Of a DNA stretch of 23,321 nucleotides, positions 15,303 through 22,169 are shown one piece after another. Positions within the stretch are counted from its first letter, which is position 1, and every line of letters begins with the position of its first letter. This DNA comes from a virus, in IMG/VR virus record IMGVR_UViG_3300019776_000552, positions 1 through 23,321 of that record; one strand, given 5' to 3'. Below the pieces are notes generated by a model. That model ran no database searches. It was not told the origin of the DNA and saw only the letters and a list, made by a program, of their open reading frames with translations. The position numbers and the translations under genes are program-made.

Positions 15303-17720
15303 ATGACTAACGATTTAGTAATACCAAACATATACTTTCCTAATCATTTGATGACGGATGAAGAGAAGAAAAGTGATGATTATGGAAGAAATGTAGCTCA
15401 CGCTATTCAAGGAGAGTGGTTTAGAAGAACCACGTCTTCCGGGTGTAGATTCTACACTAATAGAGACCAATTCCACAAACTAAGACTTTATGCAAGGGGA
15501 GAACAACCGGTTGGTAAGTACAAGAAAGAAATGTCTGTTAACGGAGATATTTCTTATTTGAACTTAGATTGGAGTCCTGTCCCTGTAATCCCTAAATTCG
15601 TTGATATTGTTGTAAATGGAATGTCAAATAGGCTTTATGAAATTAAAGCTGACGCAATCGATAGTATATCTTCAAATAAAAAAGACAGATATAAGAATGA
15701 TATAGAGAGAGCTATGAATGCCGCTCCTTTGTATAAAGATGCAAAAAATCTTTTAGGTAAAGATATGTTTCCTATTCCTGAGGAAGAAATGCCTCGAAAT
15801 AAGCAGGAATTAGATTTGCACATGGAATTCTACAAAGATGAGATTGAAATCGCTGAGGAGAAAGCCATAGAGAATGTATTAAAACTAAACAACTACGATT
15901 TAATAAAAAGAAGAATTGACGAAGATGCAACTGTTTTAGGTGTTTCTGCGGCAAAACATTCATTTGATACTCATAATGGAATTAGGATTGAATATTGCGA
16001 CCCGGCCAATATGGTTTGGAGCCCAACAGAAGACCCTACATTTGAAGACTGTTATTATTTCGGAGAAGTTAAGAATGTTGCTATAACTGAAATCAAGAAA
16101 ATAAATCCTAATTTATCTCAAGAAGACATTAAGGAGATTTCTCAGATAGCTTCAAAATGGGATACTTATCAAAATATTCAAGGAGGTAATGCTTCTAATA
16201 GCATTCAAAATAACTCCGCAACACTTTTATTTTTTGCATACAAAACAGACCTTAATATTGTTTACAAGAAAAAATATAATGATAATGGAGGAAGTAAGGT
16301 TATAAAAAGAGATGATACTTTTGAATCTCCCGAAGGAGATGATGCAAGATTTGAAAAACTATCTAAAAGAATAGATGTATGGTTCGAGGGGTGTTTGGTT
16401 TTAGGGACTAATATCTTATTGAAATGGGAGCTAATGAAGAATATGGTTAGACCTAAATCTTCTATATCTAAAGTTTATGCTCCATACGTTATGTCAGCGC
16501 CAAGAATGTATAGAGGTTCGATAGATAGTCTTGTTAAAAGAATGATTCCTCCTGCAGACCAAATTCAGTTGACACACCTTAAATTGCAACAGGTTATTTC
16601 AGGTATGAAACCGGATGGTGTTTTCCTTGATGTTGATGGATTAAACTCTATTAATTTAGGAAATGGACAGTCATATACTCCTGCAGAAGCTCTTAATATG
16701 TACTTCCAAACAGGTAGTGTATTAGGAAGAAGTTTTACAGAGGATGGAGAATTCAATAACGCAAGAATTCCTGTTCAGGAATTAACATCGTCAGGAGGAG
16801 GAAATAAAATACAATCTTTAACAGGAATGTATGATTACTACTTAAATATGATTCGTGCCGTAACAGGTCTTAATGAGGCAAGAGATGGAACTGTTCCAAG
16901 CGACGACAGTTTAGTTGGATTACAAAAACTTGCCGCACTTAATTCAAATACAGCAACAAAACACGTTCTTCAAAGTGGATTATTTACAACAAGAAGACTT
17001 TCTGAGTGTATATGCTATAGAATGTCTGATGTTCTCGAATTCTCTGATATGAAAGAGGATTTCGCTATGATGATTGGAGGTGGTAGTGTTGATGTAATTG
17101 ATAAAATAAAAGACCTTCATTTATACAATTTTGGTATCTATGTTGACCTTTTACCGGATGAAGAAGAAACACAACTTTTAAACCAAAACATTCAGGCCGC
17201 TATTGCCGCAGGTAATATTGAGGTTGATGACTCTATAGACATTAGAAATGTTAAGAATGTTAAAATCGCATCTCAGTTATTGAAGGTTAAAAAGAGAATG
17301 AAACAAGAAAGAGATGCTGAGTTAAAACAAAAAGATTTTGAAGCTCAAGCTCAAAGCCAAGCATCTTTAGCGGAAGCAACGTCAAATGAAAAAATAAAAG
17401 TTACTCAAGCTGAAACAGAAGGAAAAGCATATCTAACTAAATTGGAACACGATTTAGGTATGGAGAAAATGGCTAAAGAGTTTGAATATAAGTCTCAACT
17501 TTTGCTTGGTCAAATGCAGTTGCAAAATCAAGGAAAAGCGGAGCAACTTCAAATAGTTAAAGCTCAAGAGGATGACAAAGAGGATAGAAAAGATGCAAGA
17601 ACTAAGATTCAGGCTACTCAACAATCAAAGATGATTAAACAGAGAAACCAAGACTTAGACCCTATCGATTTTGATGAAGAAGATTCTATAGGAGAGGTTG
17701 ATTCTTTATTTGAAATGTAA
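15303..17720 (+). CDS. Portal protein
   Basis: The 805-residue protein forms the dodecameric DNA gate at the capsid vertex. The sequence shows an N-terminal segment FRRTTSSGCRFYTNRDQFHK with LRLYARGEQPVGKYKKEM, then SPVPVIPKFVDIVVNGMSNR, features typical of the large portal proteins of crAss-like phages (recognised by eye). The C-terminal 150 residues are a long charged, Gln/Ala/Lys-rich helix (SQASLAEATSNEKIKVTQAE), the barrel or core-contact part. It is directly downstream of terL (one base) and upstream of the scaffold-like and capsid genes, the canonical order. Confidence 0.87.
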   Translation: MTNDLVIPNIYFPNHLMTDEEKKSDDYGRNVAHAIQGEWFRRTTSSGCRFYTNRDQFHKLRLYARGEQPVGKYKKEMSVNGDISYLNLDWSPVPVIPKFVDIVVNGMSNRLYEIKADAIDSISSNKKDRYKNDIERAMNAAPLYKDAKNLLGKDMFPIPEEEMPRNKQELDLHMEFYKDEIEIAEEKAIENVLKLNNYDLIKRRIDEDATVLGVSAAKHSFDTHNGIRIEYCDPANMVWSPTEDPTFEDCYYFGEVKNVAITEIKKINPNLSQEDIKEISQIASKWDTYQNIQGGNASNSIQNNSATLLFFAYKTDLNIVYKKKYNDNGGSKVIKRDDTFESPEGDDARFEKLSKRIDVWFEGCLVLGTNILLKWELMKNMVRPKSSISKVYAPYVMSAPRMYRGSIDSLVKRMIPPADQIQLTHLKLQQVISGMKPDGVFLDVDGLNSINLGNGQSYTPAEALNMYFQTGSVLGRSFTEDGEFNNARIPVQELTSSGGGNKIQSLTGMYDYYLNMIRAVTGLNEARDGTVPSDDSLVGLQKLAALNSNTATKHVLQSGLFTTRRLSECICYRMSDVLEFSDMKEDFAMMIGGGSVDVIDKIKDLHLYNFGIYVDLLPDEEETQLLNQNIQAAIAAGNIEVDDSIDIRNVKNVKIASQLLKVKKRMKQERDAELKQKDFEAQAQSQASLAEATSNEKIKVTQAETEGKAYLTKLEHDLGMEKMAKEFEYKSQLLLGQMQLQNQGKAEQLQIVKAQEDDKEDRKDARTKIQATQQSKMIKQRNQDLDPIDFDEEDSIGEVDSLFEM

Positions 17721-17733
17721 GAAAAATTTATTA

Positions 17734-17741
17734 TACCTTTG
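17734..17741 (+). promoter_or_regulatory. Bacteroidota -7 box (TACCTTTG) before the capsid genes
   Basis: TACCTTTGCA matches TAnnTTTG, lies just after the portal stop and 22 bases before the ATG at 17764. It would give the scaffold-like and capsid genes their own strong transcript. Confidence 0.65.
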
Positions 17742-17763
17742 CAGAAATTTAATACAATATAAC

Positions 17764-18888
17764 ATGGGCGAATTAAAATTCAAAGTAATCGACCCAAATA
17801 GTGAGGACTTTAATAAATCCGTAGAGGGAGAAATTAAGGATGATAACACTAATTTGGAGGACATAGCCGACGATGGTAAAAAGAACAACGAAGGCGATTA
17901 TAACGGAAGCGGAGAAGGAGAAGGTTTAAAAAATCCTGTCGAAACAGAAGAGGAAGAAGTAGTAGTTGAAGATGATGTTGATGAATCTAAGATTTTAAAA
18001 TTCTTTAAGGAAAAATATCAAAAAGATTACGAGAAAATAGATGATGTTTTCATCGTTCCTGAGAAAGAAGAATTGCCGGAGGATATTAAGCGTCTAATTG
18101 AATATGGTGTTGATAACTATGTCAGAATAAATAAAGATTGGGACAAAGAGGATGATACCGCAGTATTGGTTGAATATTACAAGCAAACAAAACCTCATCT
18201 TGATAGAGATGATGTAAATACAATTTTAGAAGATTCTTATTCGTTTGATGAAGATTTAGATGACGAGAAAGATATTAAGAGAAAAAAGGTTTTGTTAAAA
18301 GAAGAATTGTTTAAAGCAAGAACGCATTTAAACGGTTTAAAGGAAAGTTTAAAAGTTGAATTAGAGTCTAAGACAACTGATATTCCTGAGAATTATAAAA
18401 AAGCGTTTGAGTTTTACCAAGAATACGAACAGAGTTCGAAATCACAAGGCGATAAAGCTGAGGCAAAAGCAAGAGTGTTTAGTGAGAAAACTGAACAATT
18501 ATTCTCTAAAGAATTCAAAGGTTTTGAGTTTGACTTAGGAGAGGATAACAAACAGTTTTATGTTCCTAAAAATGTTGATGAGACAAAACTATCTCAATCT
18601 GACATTTCAAAGGTAATCGCAAAACATCTTGACAAAGATGGTAATTTGAAAGATGCTCATCAATACCACAAAGCTTTAGCAATGTTTAGAGACCCGGATG
18701 GTTTTGCTAAGTTTTTCTACGAGCAAGGAAAGGCGAGCGCAACCGAGAGTGTGATTAAAGATGTTAAGAATATCTCAATGTCTGTGAAAGATATTAAGGA
18801 TACTAACATAAATAACGCCGGGCCGAAAATGAGAGTAGTGTCCAAAGATGATTTCGAAGGAGGTTTAAAAATTAGAAAAAGAACTTAA
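17764..18888 (+). CDS. Acidic scaffold-like protein (374 aa)
   Basis: From ATG at 17764 (MGELKFKVIDPNSEDFNKSV) the protein has a very acidic, low-complexity region around residues 30-75, with a run of Glu and Val. A long charged helical body follows, then a basic C-terminus ending GGLKIRKRT. Length, acidity, helix content and position between portal and capsid genes fit an internal scaffolding protein with a basic capsid-binding tail (inference). The longer frame from 17698 begins inside the portal gene and upstream of the promoter, so it is rejected. Confidence 0.75.
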   Translation: MGELKFKVIDPNSEDFNKSVEGEIKDDNTNLEDIADDGKKNNEGDYNGSGEGEGLKNPVETEEEEVVVEDDVDESKILKFFKEKYQKDYEKIDDVFIVPEKEELPEDIKRLIEYGVDNYVRINKDWDKEDDTAVLVEYYKQTKPHLDRDDVNTILEDSYSFDEDLDDEKDIKRKKVLLKEELFKARTHLNGLKESLKVELESKTTDIPENYKKAFEFYQEYEQSSKSQGDKAEAKARVFSEKTEQLFSKEFKGFEFDLGEDNKQFYVPKNVDETKLSQSDISKVIAKHLDKDGNLKDAHQYHKALAMFRDPDGFAKFFYEQGKASATESVIKDVKNISMSVKDIKDTNINNAGPKMRVVSKDDFEGGLKIRKRT

Positions 18889-18913
18889 TATTTAAAAAGA
18901 GAAAAATTAAAAA

Positions 18914-20290
18914 ATGGGACAAACTGCAAATTTTACAGCTAACACTATAACAGGGTTTCCTACATTGACTCCTGCTCCGGTTCCGGCTACATTATCAACT
19001 AATTATGTTAGTGATTTTGATTTTATGTCACACGAACTTCCTGATGTTTACGAGAAGGAATTCGAGAGATTCGGGAACCGTTCAGTTGCATCATTCCTTA
19101 GAATGGTAGGCGCTGAATTACCTTCTGCTTCCGATATGATTAAGTGGAGCGAGCAAGGTAGATTGCACATCTTCGGTACTGCGTCTAAAACAGACGTTAA
19201 TGAAGTTACTTTTGATGCTGATGCATTAGGTAATTTCCCTGCCGTTCGTGTGAACCAAACTGTTATCTTAAATGATACTACTACTAATGCTGTCGTAAAA
19301 GCTTTGGTTTTAACTGTAGCTGACGATGTTATCACAGTAGCTCCTTATTCTGCGGCCGATTTAACAGCTTTATCTGCAACTGCTTCTGCATTGAAGGTAT
19401 TTGTTTACGGTTCTGAATTCAAAAAAGGAACTGCCGGTATGCAAGGTTCAGTTGAGGCTAAATCAGAAATCCTTGACACATCTCCAATTATCATCAAAGA
19501 TAAGTACGAGGTAAACGGTTCTGATATGGCTCAAATCGGATGGATTGAAGTTACTACTGAGAATGGGGCAACAGGGTACTTATGGTACTTGAAATCTGAA
19601 CACGAGACTCGTCTTCGTTATGAGGATTACTTGGAGACTTCTATGGTTGAAGGAGAGCCTGCTGTTGCCGGTTCTGCCGCTTTAACTGCAGGGTACAAAG
19701 GTACAAAAGGTTTATTCTACGAAGTAGCCAACAGAGGTAACATCGGTACAGGTAACATTACTGATAGAGAAGATATTGAAAACATCATCAAAATCTTCGA
19801 CAAAGAGGGTGCTATCGAAGAAAATGTGTTGTTCGTAAACAGAAAAACATCGTTTGAGATTGACAAAGTATTAGCTTCTATTTCTAATGCTAACACTTCA
19901 TTGGCATCTTACGGTTTATTCGATAATGATGTTGATATGGCCTTGAACTTAGGATTCAAAGGATTTAACTTAGGATATGACTTCTATAAAACAGATTGGA
20001 AATATCTTAACCAAGCCGATACAAGAGGTGCCTTAACTGACATCGATGGTATTATCGTTCCTGCCGGTACAATGACAGTTTACGATGAGGTTTTAGGTAA
20101 AAACGCTAAAAGACCATTCTTACACGTTCGTTACCGTAAATCTGAGGCTGAGGATAGAAAATATAAATCTTGGATTGTAGGTTCTGCCGGTGGTGCTTCT
20201 AACACAGATGTTGATAGCATGTCTGTTAACTTCTTGTCTGAAAGAGCGCTTTGTGTACTTGGAGCTAATAACTTCATGTTGTTAAGATAA
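18914..20290 (+). CDS. Major capsid protein
   Basis: The 458-residue protein builds the icosahedral shell. Residues 45-85 (VYEKEFERFGNRSVASFLRM then VGAELPSASDMIKWSEQGRL) look like the conserved N-terminal part of crAss-like major capsid proteins. The C-terminus (RYRKSEAEDRKYKSWIVGSA ... ERALCVLGANNFMLLR) is the strand-rich axial domain. Codons are more uniform and C-ending than in the neighbours (for example many GGT, GAC and TTC), as expected of a very highly expressed gene. A strong terminator follows. Confidence 0.88.
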   Translation: MGQTANFTANTITGFPTLTPAPVPATLSTNYVSDFDFMSHELPDVYEKEFERFGNRSVASFLRMVGAELPSASDMIKWSEQGRLHIFGTASKTDVNEVTFDADALGNFPAVRVNQTVILNDTTTNAVVKALVLTVADDVITVAPYSAADLTALSATASALKVFVYGSEFKKGTAGMQGSVEAKSEILDTSPIIIKDKYEVNGSDMAQIGWIEVTTENGATGYLWYLKSEHETRLRYEDYLETSMVEGEPAVAGSAALTAGYKGTKGLFYEVANRGNIGTGNITDREDIENIIKIFDKEGAIEENVLFVNRKTSFEIDKVLASISNANTSLASYGLFDNDVDMALNLGFKGFNLGYDFYKTDWKYLNQADTRGALTDIDGIIVPAGTMTVYDEVLGKNAKRPFLHVRYRKSEAEDRKYKSWIVGSAGGASNTDVDSMSVNFLSERALCVLGANNFMLLR

Positions 20291-20311
20291 TCTTGACGAG
20301 AATATAAAACT

Positions 20312-20350
20312 AAGGGAGAGGGGATTAAATTCTCCCTCCCTTTTTTATTT
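20312..20350 (+). terminator. Intrinsic terminator after the capsid gene
   Basis: AAGGGAGAGGGG starting at 20312 pairs with TTCTCCCTCCCTT ending at 20342, with one mismatch and some G-T pairs, followed by a T-rich run to 20350. It closes the capsid transcript. Confidence 0.85.
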
Positions 20351-20374
20351 AACATATAAAACCAATTTTTAGAA

Positions 20375-20887
20375 ATGGGAAGAATTAAAGATGAAAGTAA
20401 GTACATTACTAAATCGATATTAACAGGTAATGAAAGACTTATAGGTACTGATGATGATACTCCGGGATTATTAACTAAGAATATCAAGACTTCTGATATT
20501 TTAGATTATGTTTCTGAGAATTTAGAGGATGTAGTTTCAGTTGGAAGTATAAATAGAGACAACTCAATAGAAACTGATTTTGTCGTTACAATTCAAGAGA
20601 CGAACGGATTTGAGTACGATATAAAGACACAAATACACGGAGGAAAAGTTTTTATATCCGGACATGTTTTGAATAATACAGGAGTAAATTTAACAGGTTC
20701 TAATAAGATTTTTGAATTTACAAGTGTAAATTATAACAACTCAGAACAAGTTATGATAGGTTATAAAGAGAATACTTTAGAGTCTATAATTACCCGAATG
20801 AATGGATTATCATTGTTTTTAGAATCAGACCTTGATGACGGAGAATTATTTTATATAGAAAGTTTTTATTTTATAGAAAACATATAA
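20375..20887 (+). CDS. Small appendage protein sharing the fibre N-terminal motif (170 aa)
   Basis: The N-terminus carries TGNERLIGTD (17-26) and TKNIKTSDILDYV (34-46), matching TGNDKWIGSD and TKNFTANLVAEYF of the 930-residue fibre protein. The rest is beta-rich (FDYVS... to ESFYFIENI) and resembles a compact tip. This suggests a head- or tail-attached small fibre that uses the same docking motif (inference). It lies between the terminator of the capsid transcript and the promoter of the tRNA array, with no obvious promoter of its own. Confidence 0.7.
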   Translation: MGRIKDESKYITKSILTGNERLIGTDDDTPGLLTKNIKTSDILDYVSENLEDVVSVGSINRDNSIETDFVVTIQETNGFEYDIKTQIHGGKVFISGHVLNNTGVNLTGSNKIFEFTSVNYNNSEQVMIGYKENTLESIITRMNGLSLFLESDLDDGELFYIESFYFIENI

Positions 20888-20897
20888 TTTTTTTGTT

Positions 20898-20905
20898 TAT
20901 CTTTG
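20898..20905 (+). promoter_or_regulatory. Bacteroidota -7 box (TATCTTTG) of tRNA cassette 1
   Basis: TATCTTTGCA matches TAnnTTTG. The ATG of leader 1 is 36 bases further on, giving a short untranslated leader. The same GTTTATCTTTGCA string occurs at the promoter at 22074. Confidence 0.7.
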
Positions 20906-20941
20906 CACAATAATTAAAGAATTACAAAGAAAAAAATAATA

Positions 20942-21025
20942 ATGATAGCATTAACAATAAATACCAATAGAACGATTGCGATTGTCGGAGGCGATAAGTC
21001 TTCTACGAGGGAATCTATGTGTTGA
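20942..21025 (+). CDS. Leader peptide 1 (27 aa) of the tRNA cassette for A- and G-starting codons
   Basis: ATG at 20942 to TGA at 21023-21025. The peptide begins MIALTINTNRTIAIVGGDK, so residues 5-19 consist only of Thr, Ile, Asn, Arg, Ala, Val, Gly, Asp and Lys. The ten tRNAs that follow the downstream terminator are those for Ala, Lys, Ile, Gly, Asp, Thr, Val, Arg, Met and Asn; every one has at least one codon in this ORF (Met is ATG near the end). The last codons (21007-21024) can pair with the region containing the terminator 5' arm. This is the layout of an amino-acid-biosynthesis attenuator, here placed before tRNA genes. I infer a regulatory leader, not a functional protein. Confidence 0.8.
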   Translation: MIALTINTNRTIAIVGGDKSSTRESMC

Positions 21026-21069
21026 TATTTATGTAAGATATTAAATTGTTCATAACGCATTAATCCCTC
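21007..21069 (+). promoter_or_regulatory. Candidate antiterminator of cassette 1
   Basis: GAGGGA at 21007-21012 pairs with TCCCTC at 21064-21069, the 5' arm of the terminator. ATGTGTTG at 21017-21024 pairs (two G-T) with TAACGCAT at 21053-21060. The two helices stack with a small internal loop and exclude the terminator. The 5' strand covers the last codons and stop of leader 1, so a ribosome finishing the ORF would block it and one stalled earlier would leave it free. Confidence 0.65.
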
Positions 21070-21100
21070 AGAAGTAAAGTTTTGAGGGATTTTTGTTTTT
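21062..21100 (+). terminator. Attenuator terminator of cassette 1
   Basis: AATCCCTCA at 21062-21070 pairs with TGAGGGATT at 21083-21091, followed by a T-rich run to 21100. tRNA-Ala begins at the very next base, so termination here would silence the whole first tRNA block. Confidence 0.85.
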
Positions 21101-21175
21101 GGGGGTACATGTTCCTTTGGCTGGCGAATTGGTTTTGCAAACCGATTGCGGAGAGTTCGAGCCTCTCTACTTCCA
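21101..21175 (+). tRNA. tRNA-Ala (TGC)
   Basis: Acceptor GGGGGTA pairs with TACTTCC (two G-T). The T-arm GAGAG/CTCTC has loop TTCGAGC. The anticodon stem TTGGT/ACCGA has loop TTTGCAA, giving TGC at 21136-21138. The D-arm is short (TTC/GAA). No encoded CCA. Confidence 0.75.
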
Positions 21176-21196
21176 CAATAAAAAATAAATAATAAG

Positions 21197-21232
21197 ATGA
21201 AAAAAGAATTTAAGAAATATAAACAGATATAA
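21197..21232 (+). CDS. Lys-rich mini-leader (11 aa) before tRNA-Lys
   Basis: ATG at 21197 to TAA at 21230-21232 encodes MKKEFKKYKQI, five Lys in eleven residues (codons AAA and AAG). It is followed directly by a 9-bp hairpin and then tRNA-Lys. The match to the next tRNA repeats the logic of the longer leaders at single-tRNA scale. It is very short, and the AT-rich context makes Lys codons likely by chance, so confidence is lower. Confidence 0.5.
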   Translation: MKKEFKKYKQI

Positions 21233-21253
21233 CACCTTCAAGTTTTGAGGGTG
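21233..21253 (+). promoter_or_regulatory. Hairpin between the Lys-rich mini-leader and tRNA-Lys
   Basis: CACCTTCAA at 21233-21241 pairs with TTGAGGGTG at 21245-21253 around GTT. There is no clear T-run, so termination would be weak. The 3' arm (GAGGG at 21247-21251) can instead pair with CCCTC at 21266-21270, inside the tRNA-Lys acceptor strand, so it may be a processing switch and not a terminator. Confidence 0.5.
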
Positions 21254-21264
21254 TGTAATTATAT

Positions 21265-21337
21265 TCCCTCTAAACATTGTTGGTGGATGTAGTAGACTTT
21301 TAATCTACGAAGATAGGTTCGACTCCTATAGGGGGAA
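21265..21337 (+). tRNA. tRNA-Lys (TTT)
   Basis: Acceptor TCCCTCT pairs with AGGGGGA. The D-arm is ACAT/ATGT, the anticodon stem GTAGA/TCTAC has loop CTTTTAA (TTT at 21299-21301), and the T-arm ATAGG/CCTAT has loop TTCGACT. Discriminator A. Confidence 0.9.
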
Positions 21338-21344
21338 CAAAAAT

Positions 21345-21418
21345 AGGCGGGTAATTCAGTCCGGTAGAAAGCAATCCTGATAAGATTGTATGCGTAGGTT
21401 CAAATCCTACTTCGCCTA
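21345..21418 (+). tRNA. tRNA-Ile (GAT)
   Basis: Acceptor AGGCGGG pairs with TTCGCCT. Anticodon stem CAATC/GATTG has loop CTGATAA (GAT at 21379-21381). T-arm GTAGG/CCTAC has loop TTCAAAT. Confidence 0.92.
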
Positions 21419-21427
21419 CAAAATAAT

Positions 21428-21504
21428 GCGACATTCGCATAGTGGTCGATTGCACCTGCCTTCCAAGTAGGAAATCATCGTGAGTTCGAATCTCACATGT
21501 CGCT
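21428..21504 (+). tRNA. tRNA-Gly (TCC)
   Basis: Acceptor GCGACAT pairs perfectly with ATGTCGC. Anticodon stem CCTGC/GTAGG has loop CTTCCAA (TCC at 21462-21464). T-arm GTGAG/CTCAC has loop TTCGAAT. Confidence 0.92.
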
Positions 21505-21550
21505 CAAACAGTTTGTTCGAAAGGTTCTTCTGTAAAAACGAGCCGCTATA

Positions 21551-21626
21551 GGTTGTATGAGCCCCACAGGTCGGGGAATTTGACTGTCACTCATCTAAAA
21601 TGAGGGTTCGAGCCCCTCTGCGACCG
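21551..21626 (+). tRNA. tRNA-Asp (GTC), divergent anticodon stem
   Basis: Acceptor GGTTGTA pairs with TGCGACC over seven pairs. The D-arm is CCCC/GGGG with loop ACAGGTC. The loop CTGTCAC is the usual Asp loop (GTC at 21586-21588). The T-arm is GAGGG/CCCTC with TTCGAGC. Discriminator G fits Asp. The anticodon stem TTTGA/TCATC has only three good pairs. Confidence 0.75.
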
Positions 21627-21635
21627 CTTAAAAAT

Positions 21636-21709
21636 GCCCTCGTAGCTCAATTTGGTAGAGCGCTTCCTTTGTAACGAAGTGGTTGCAGGTTCGATTCCTG
21701 TCGTCGGCT
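21636..21709 (+). tRNA. tRNA-Thr (TGT), imperfect acceptor
   Basis: Loop TTTGTAA gives TGT at 21670-21672. The anticodon stem CTTC/GAAG has an extra C-C next to the loop. T-arm GCAGG/CCTGT has loop TTCGATT. The acceptor GCCCTCG/CGTCGGC has two mismatches in the middle. Confidence 0.8.
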
Positions 21710-21714
21710 CAAAA

Positions 21715-21789
21715 TCCTTGTTAGCTCAGTTGGTTCAGAGCAACTCTTTTACACGGAGAAGGTCGTAAGTTCGAATCTTACACAAGGGA
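21715..21789 (+). tRNA. tRNA-Val (TAC)
   Basis: Acceptor TCCTTGT pairs with ACAAGGG (one T-G). Anticodon stem CTCT/GGAG has loop TTTACAC (TAC at 21750-21752). T-arm GTAAG/CTTAC has loop TTCGAAT. Discriminator A. Confidence 0.85.
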
Positions 21790-21794
21790 CAACC

Positions 21795-21868
21795 GGCCTA
21801 TTAGTTCAGTTGAATAGAACGCTTCCCTTCTAAGGATGATGTCGGAGGTTTGAATCCTTCATAGGTCA
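21795..21868 (+). tRNA. tRNA-Arg (TCT)
   Basis: Acceptor GGCCTAT pairs with ATAGGTC. Loop CTTCTAA gives TCT at 21829-21831, on stem CTTCC/GGATG with one mismatch. T-arm GGAGG/CCTTC has loop TTTGAAT. Confidence 0.87.
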
Positions 21869-21873
21869 CATAT

Positions 21874-21945
21874 CGTTCCGTAGCTCAATGGTGGAGCAAC
21901 GCACTCATAATGCGGAGGCTGAGGGTTCAAGTCCCTTCGGAGCAA
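21874..21945 (+). tRNA. tRNA-Met (CAT), elongator type with C1-A72 mismatch
   Basis: Acceptor CGTTCCG faces CGGAGCA: the first pair is C-A and the other six are good. The D-stem GCTC/GAGC has C11-G24, as in elongators, and the anticodon stem CGCA/TGCG lacks the three G-C pairs of initiators. Loop CTCATAA gives CAT at 21906-21908. T-arm GAGGG/CCCTT. Ile-decoding by a modified CAT cannot be excluded. Confidence 0.82.
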
Positions 21946-21952
21946 CTAATAT

Positions 21953-22026
21953 TTCCCGTTAGCTATAATGGTCAGAGCGGAAGTTTGTTAAACTTAGGGT
22001 TGGTGGTTCGAGTCCATCACGGGGAG
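21953..22026 (+). tRNA. tRNA-Asn (GTT)
   Basis: Acceptor TTCCCGT pairs with ACGGGGA. Stem AAGT/ACTT has loop TTGTTAA (GTT at 21987-21989). T-arm GGTGG/CCATC has loop TTCGAGT. Discriminator G fits Asn. Last tRNA of block 1. Confidence 0.88.
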
Positions 22027-22073
22027 CAAAATAAATATTTTACTTCATAGTAAAAATATTAAAAATAATTGTT

Positions 22074-22081
22074 TATCTTTG
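22074..22081 (+). promoter_or_regulatory. Bacteroidota -7 box (TATCTTTG) placed at a tRNA 5' end
   Basis: TATCTTTG matches TAnnTTTG and ends three bases before the first base of the initiator-like tRNA-Met (22085). Transcription would therefore begin at or next to the mature 5' end. The 17-base string AAAATATTAAAAATAAT at 22053-22069 lies 21 bases upstream, exactly as at the promoter at 22942. Confidence 0.75.
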
Positions 22082-22084
22082 CAG

Positions 22085-22158
22085 AGTGAGATAGAGCAGT
22101 TGGCCAGCTCGTCGGGCTCATAATCCGAAGGTCGGGGGTTCGAATCCCTCTCTCGCTA
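22085..22158 (+). tRNA. tRNA-Met (CAT), initiator-like
   Basis: The stretch GAGCAGTTGG...GCTCGTCGGGCTCATAA is very close to bacterial initiator tRNA. The D-stem is GAGC/GCTC, with the initiator-type A11-T24, and the anticodon stem TCGGG/TCCGA has G29-G31. CAT is at 22119-22121. Unlike true initiators, position 1-72 is an A-T pair (AGTGAGA/TCTCGCT), a weak pair that may still allow formylation. T-arm GGGGG/CCCTC. It stands alone between its promoter and leader 2. Confidence 0.88.
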
Positions 22159-22169
22159 CAAAAGAAATT

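Noticed and set aside
17698-17763. N-terminal extension of the scaffold-like protein
   Set aside because: It lies upstream of and across the promoter at 17734 and overlaps the portal gene end; the start at 17764 is preferred.
21101-21175. Reading the first tRNA as Cys because of the GCA in its loop
   Set aside because: With a seven-base loop closed by GGT/ACC the anticodon is TGC (Ala); a better Cys tRNA is present at 22818.
21505-21550. A Tyr-like anticodon loop (CTGTAAA) in the gap before tRNA-Asp
   Set aside because: There is no acceptor or T-arm to go with it and a good Tyr tRNA exists at 22313; treated as spacer, or at most a tRNA remnant.
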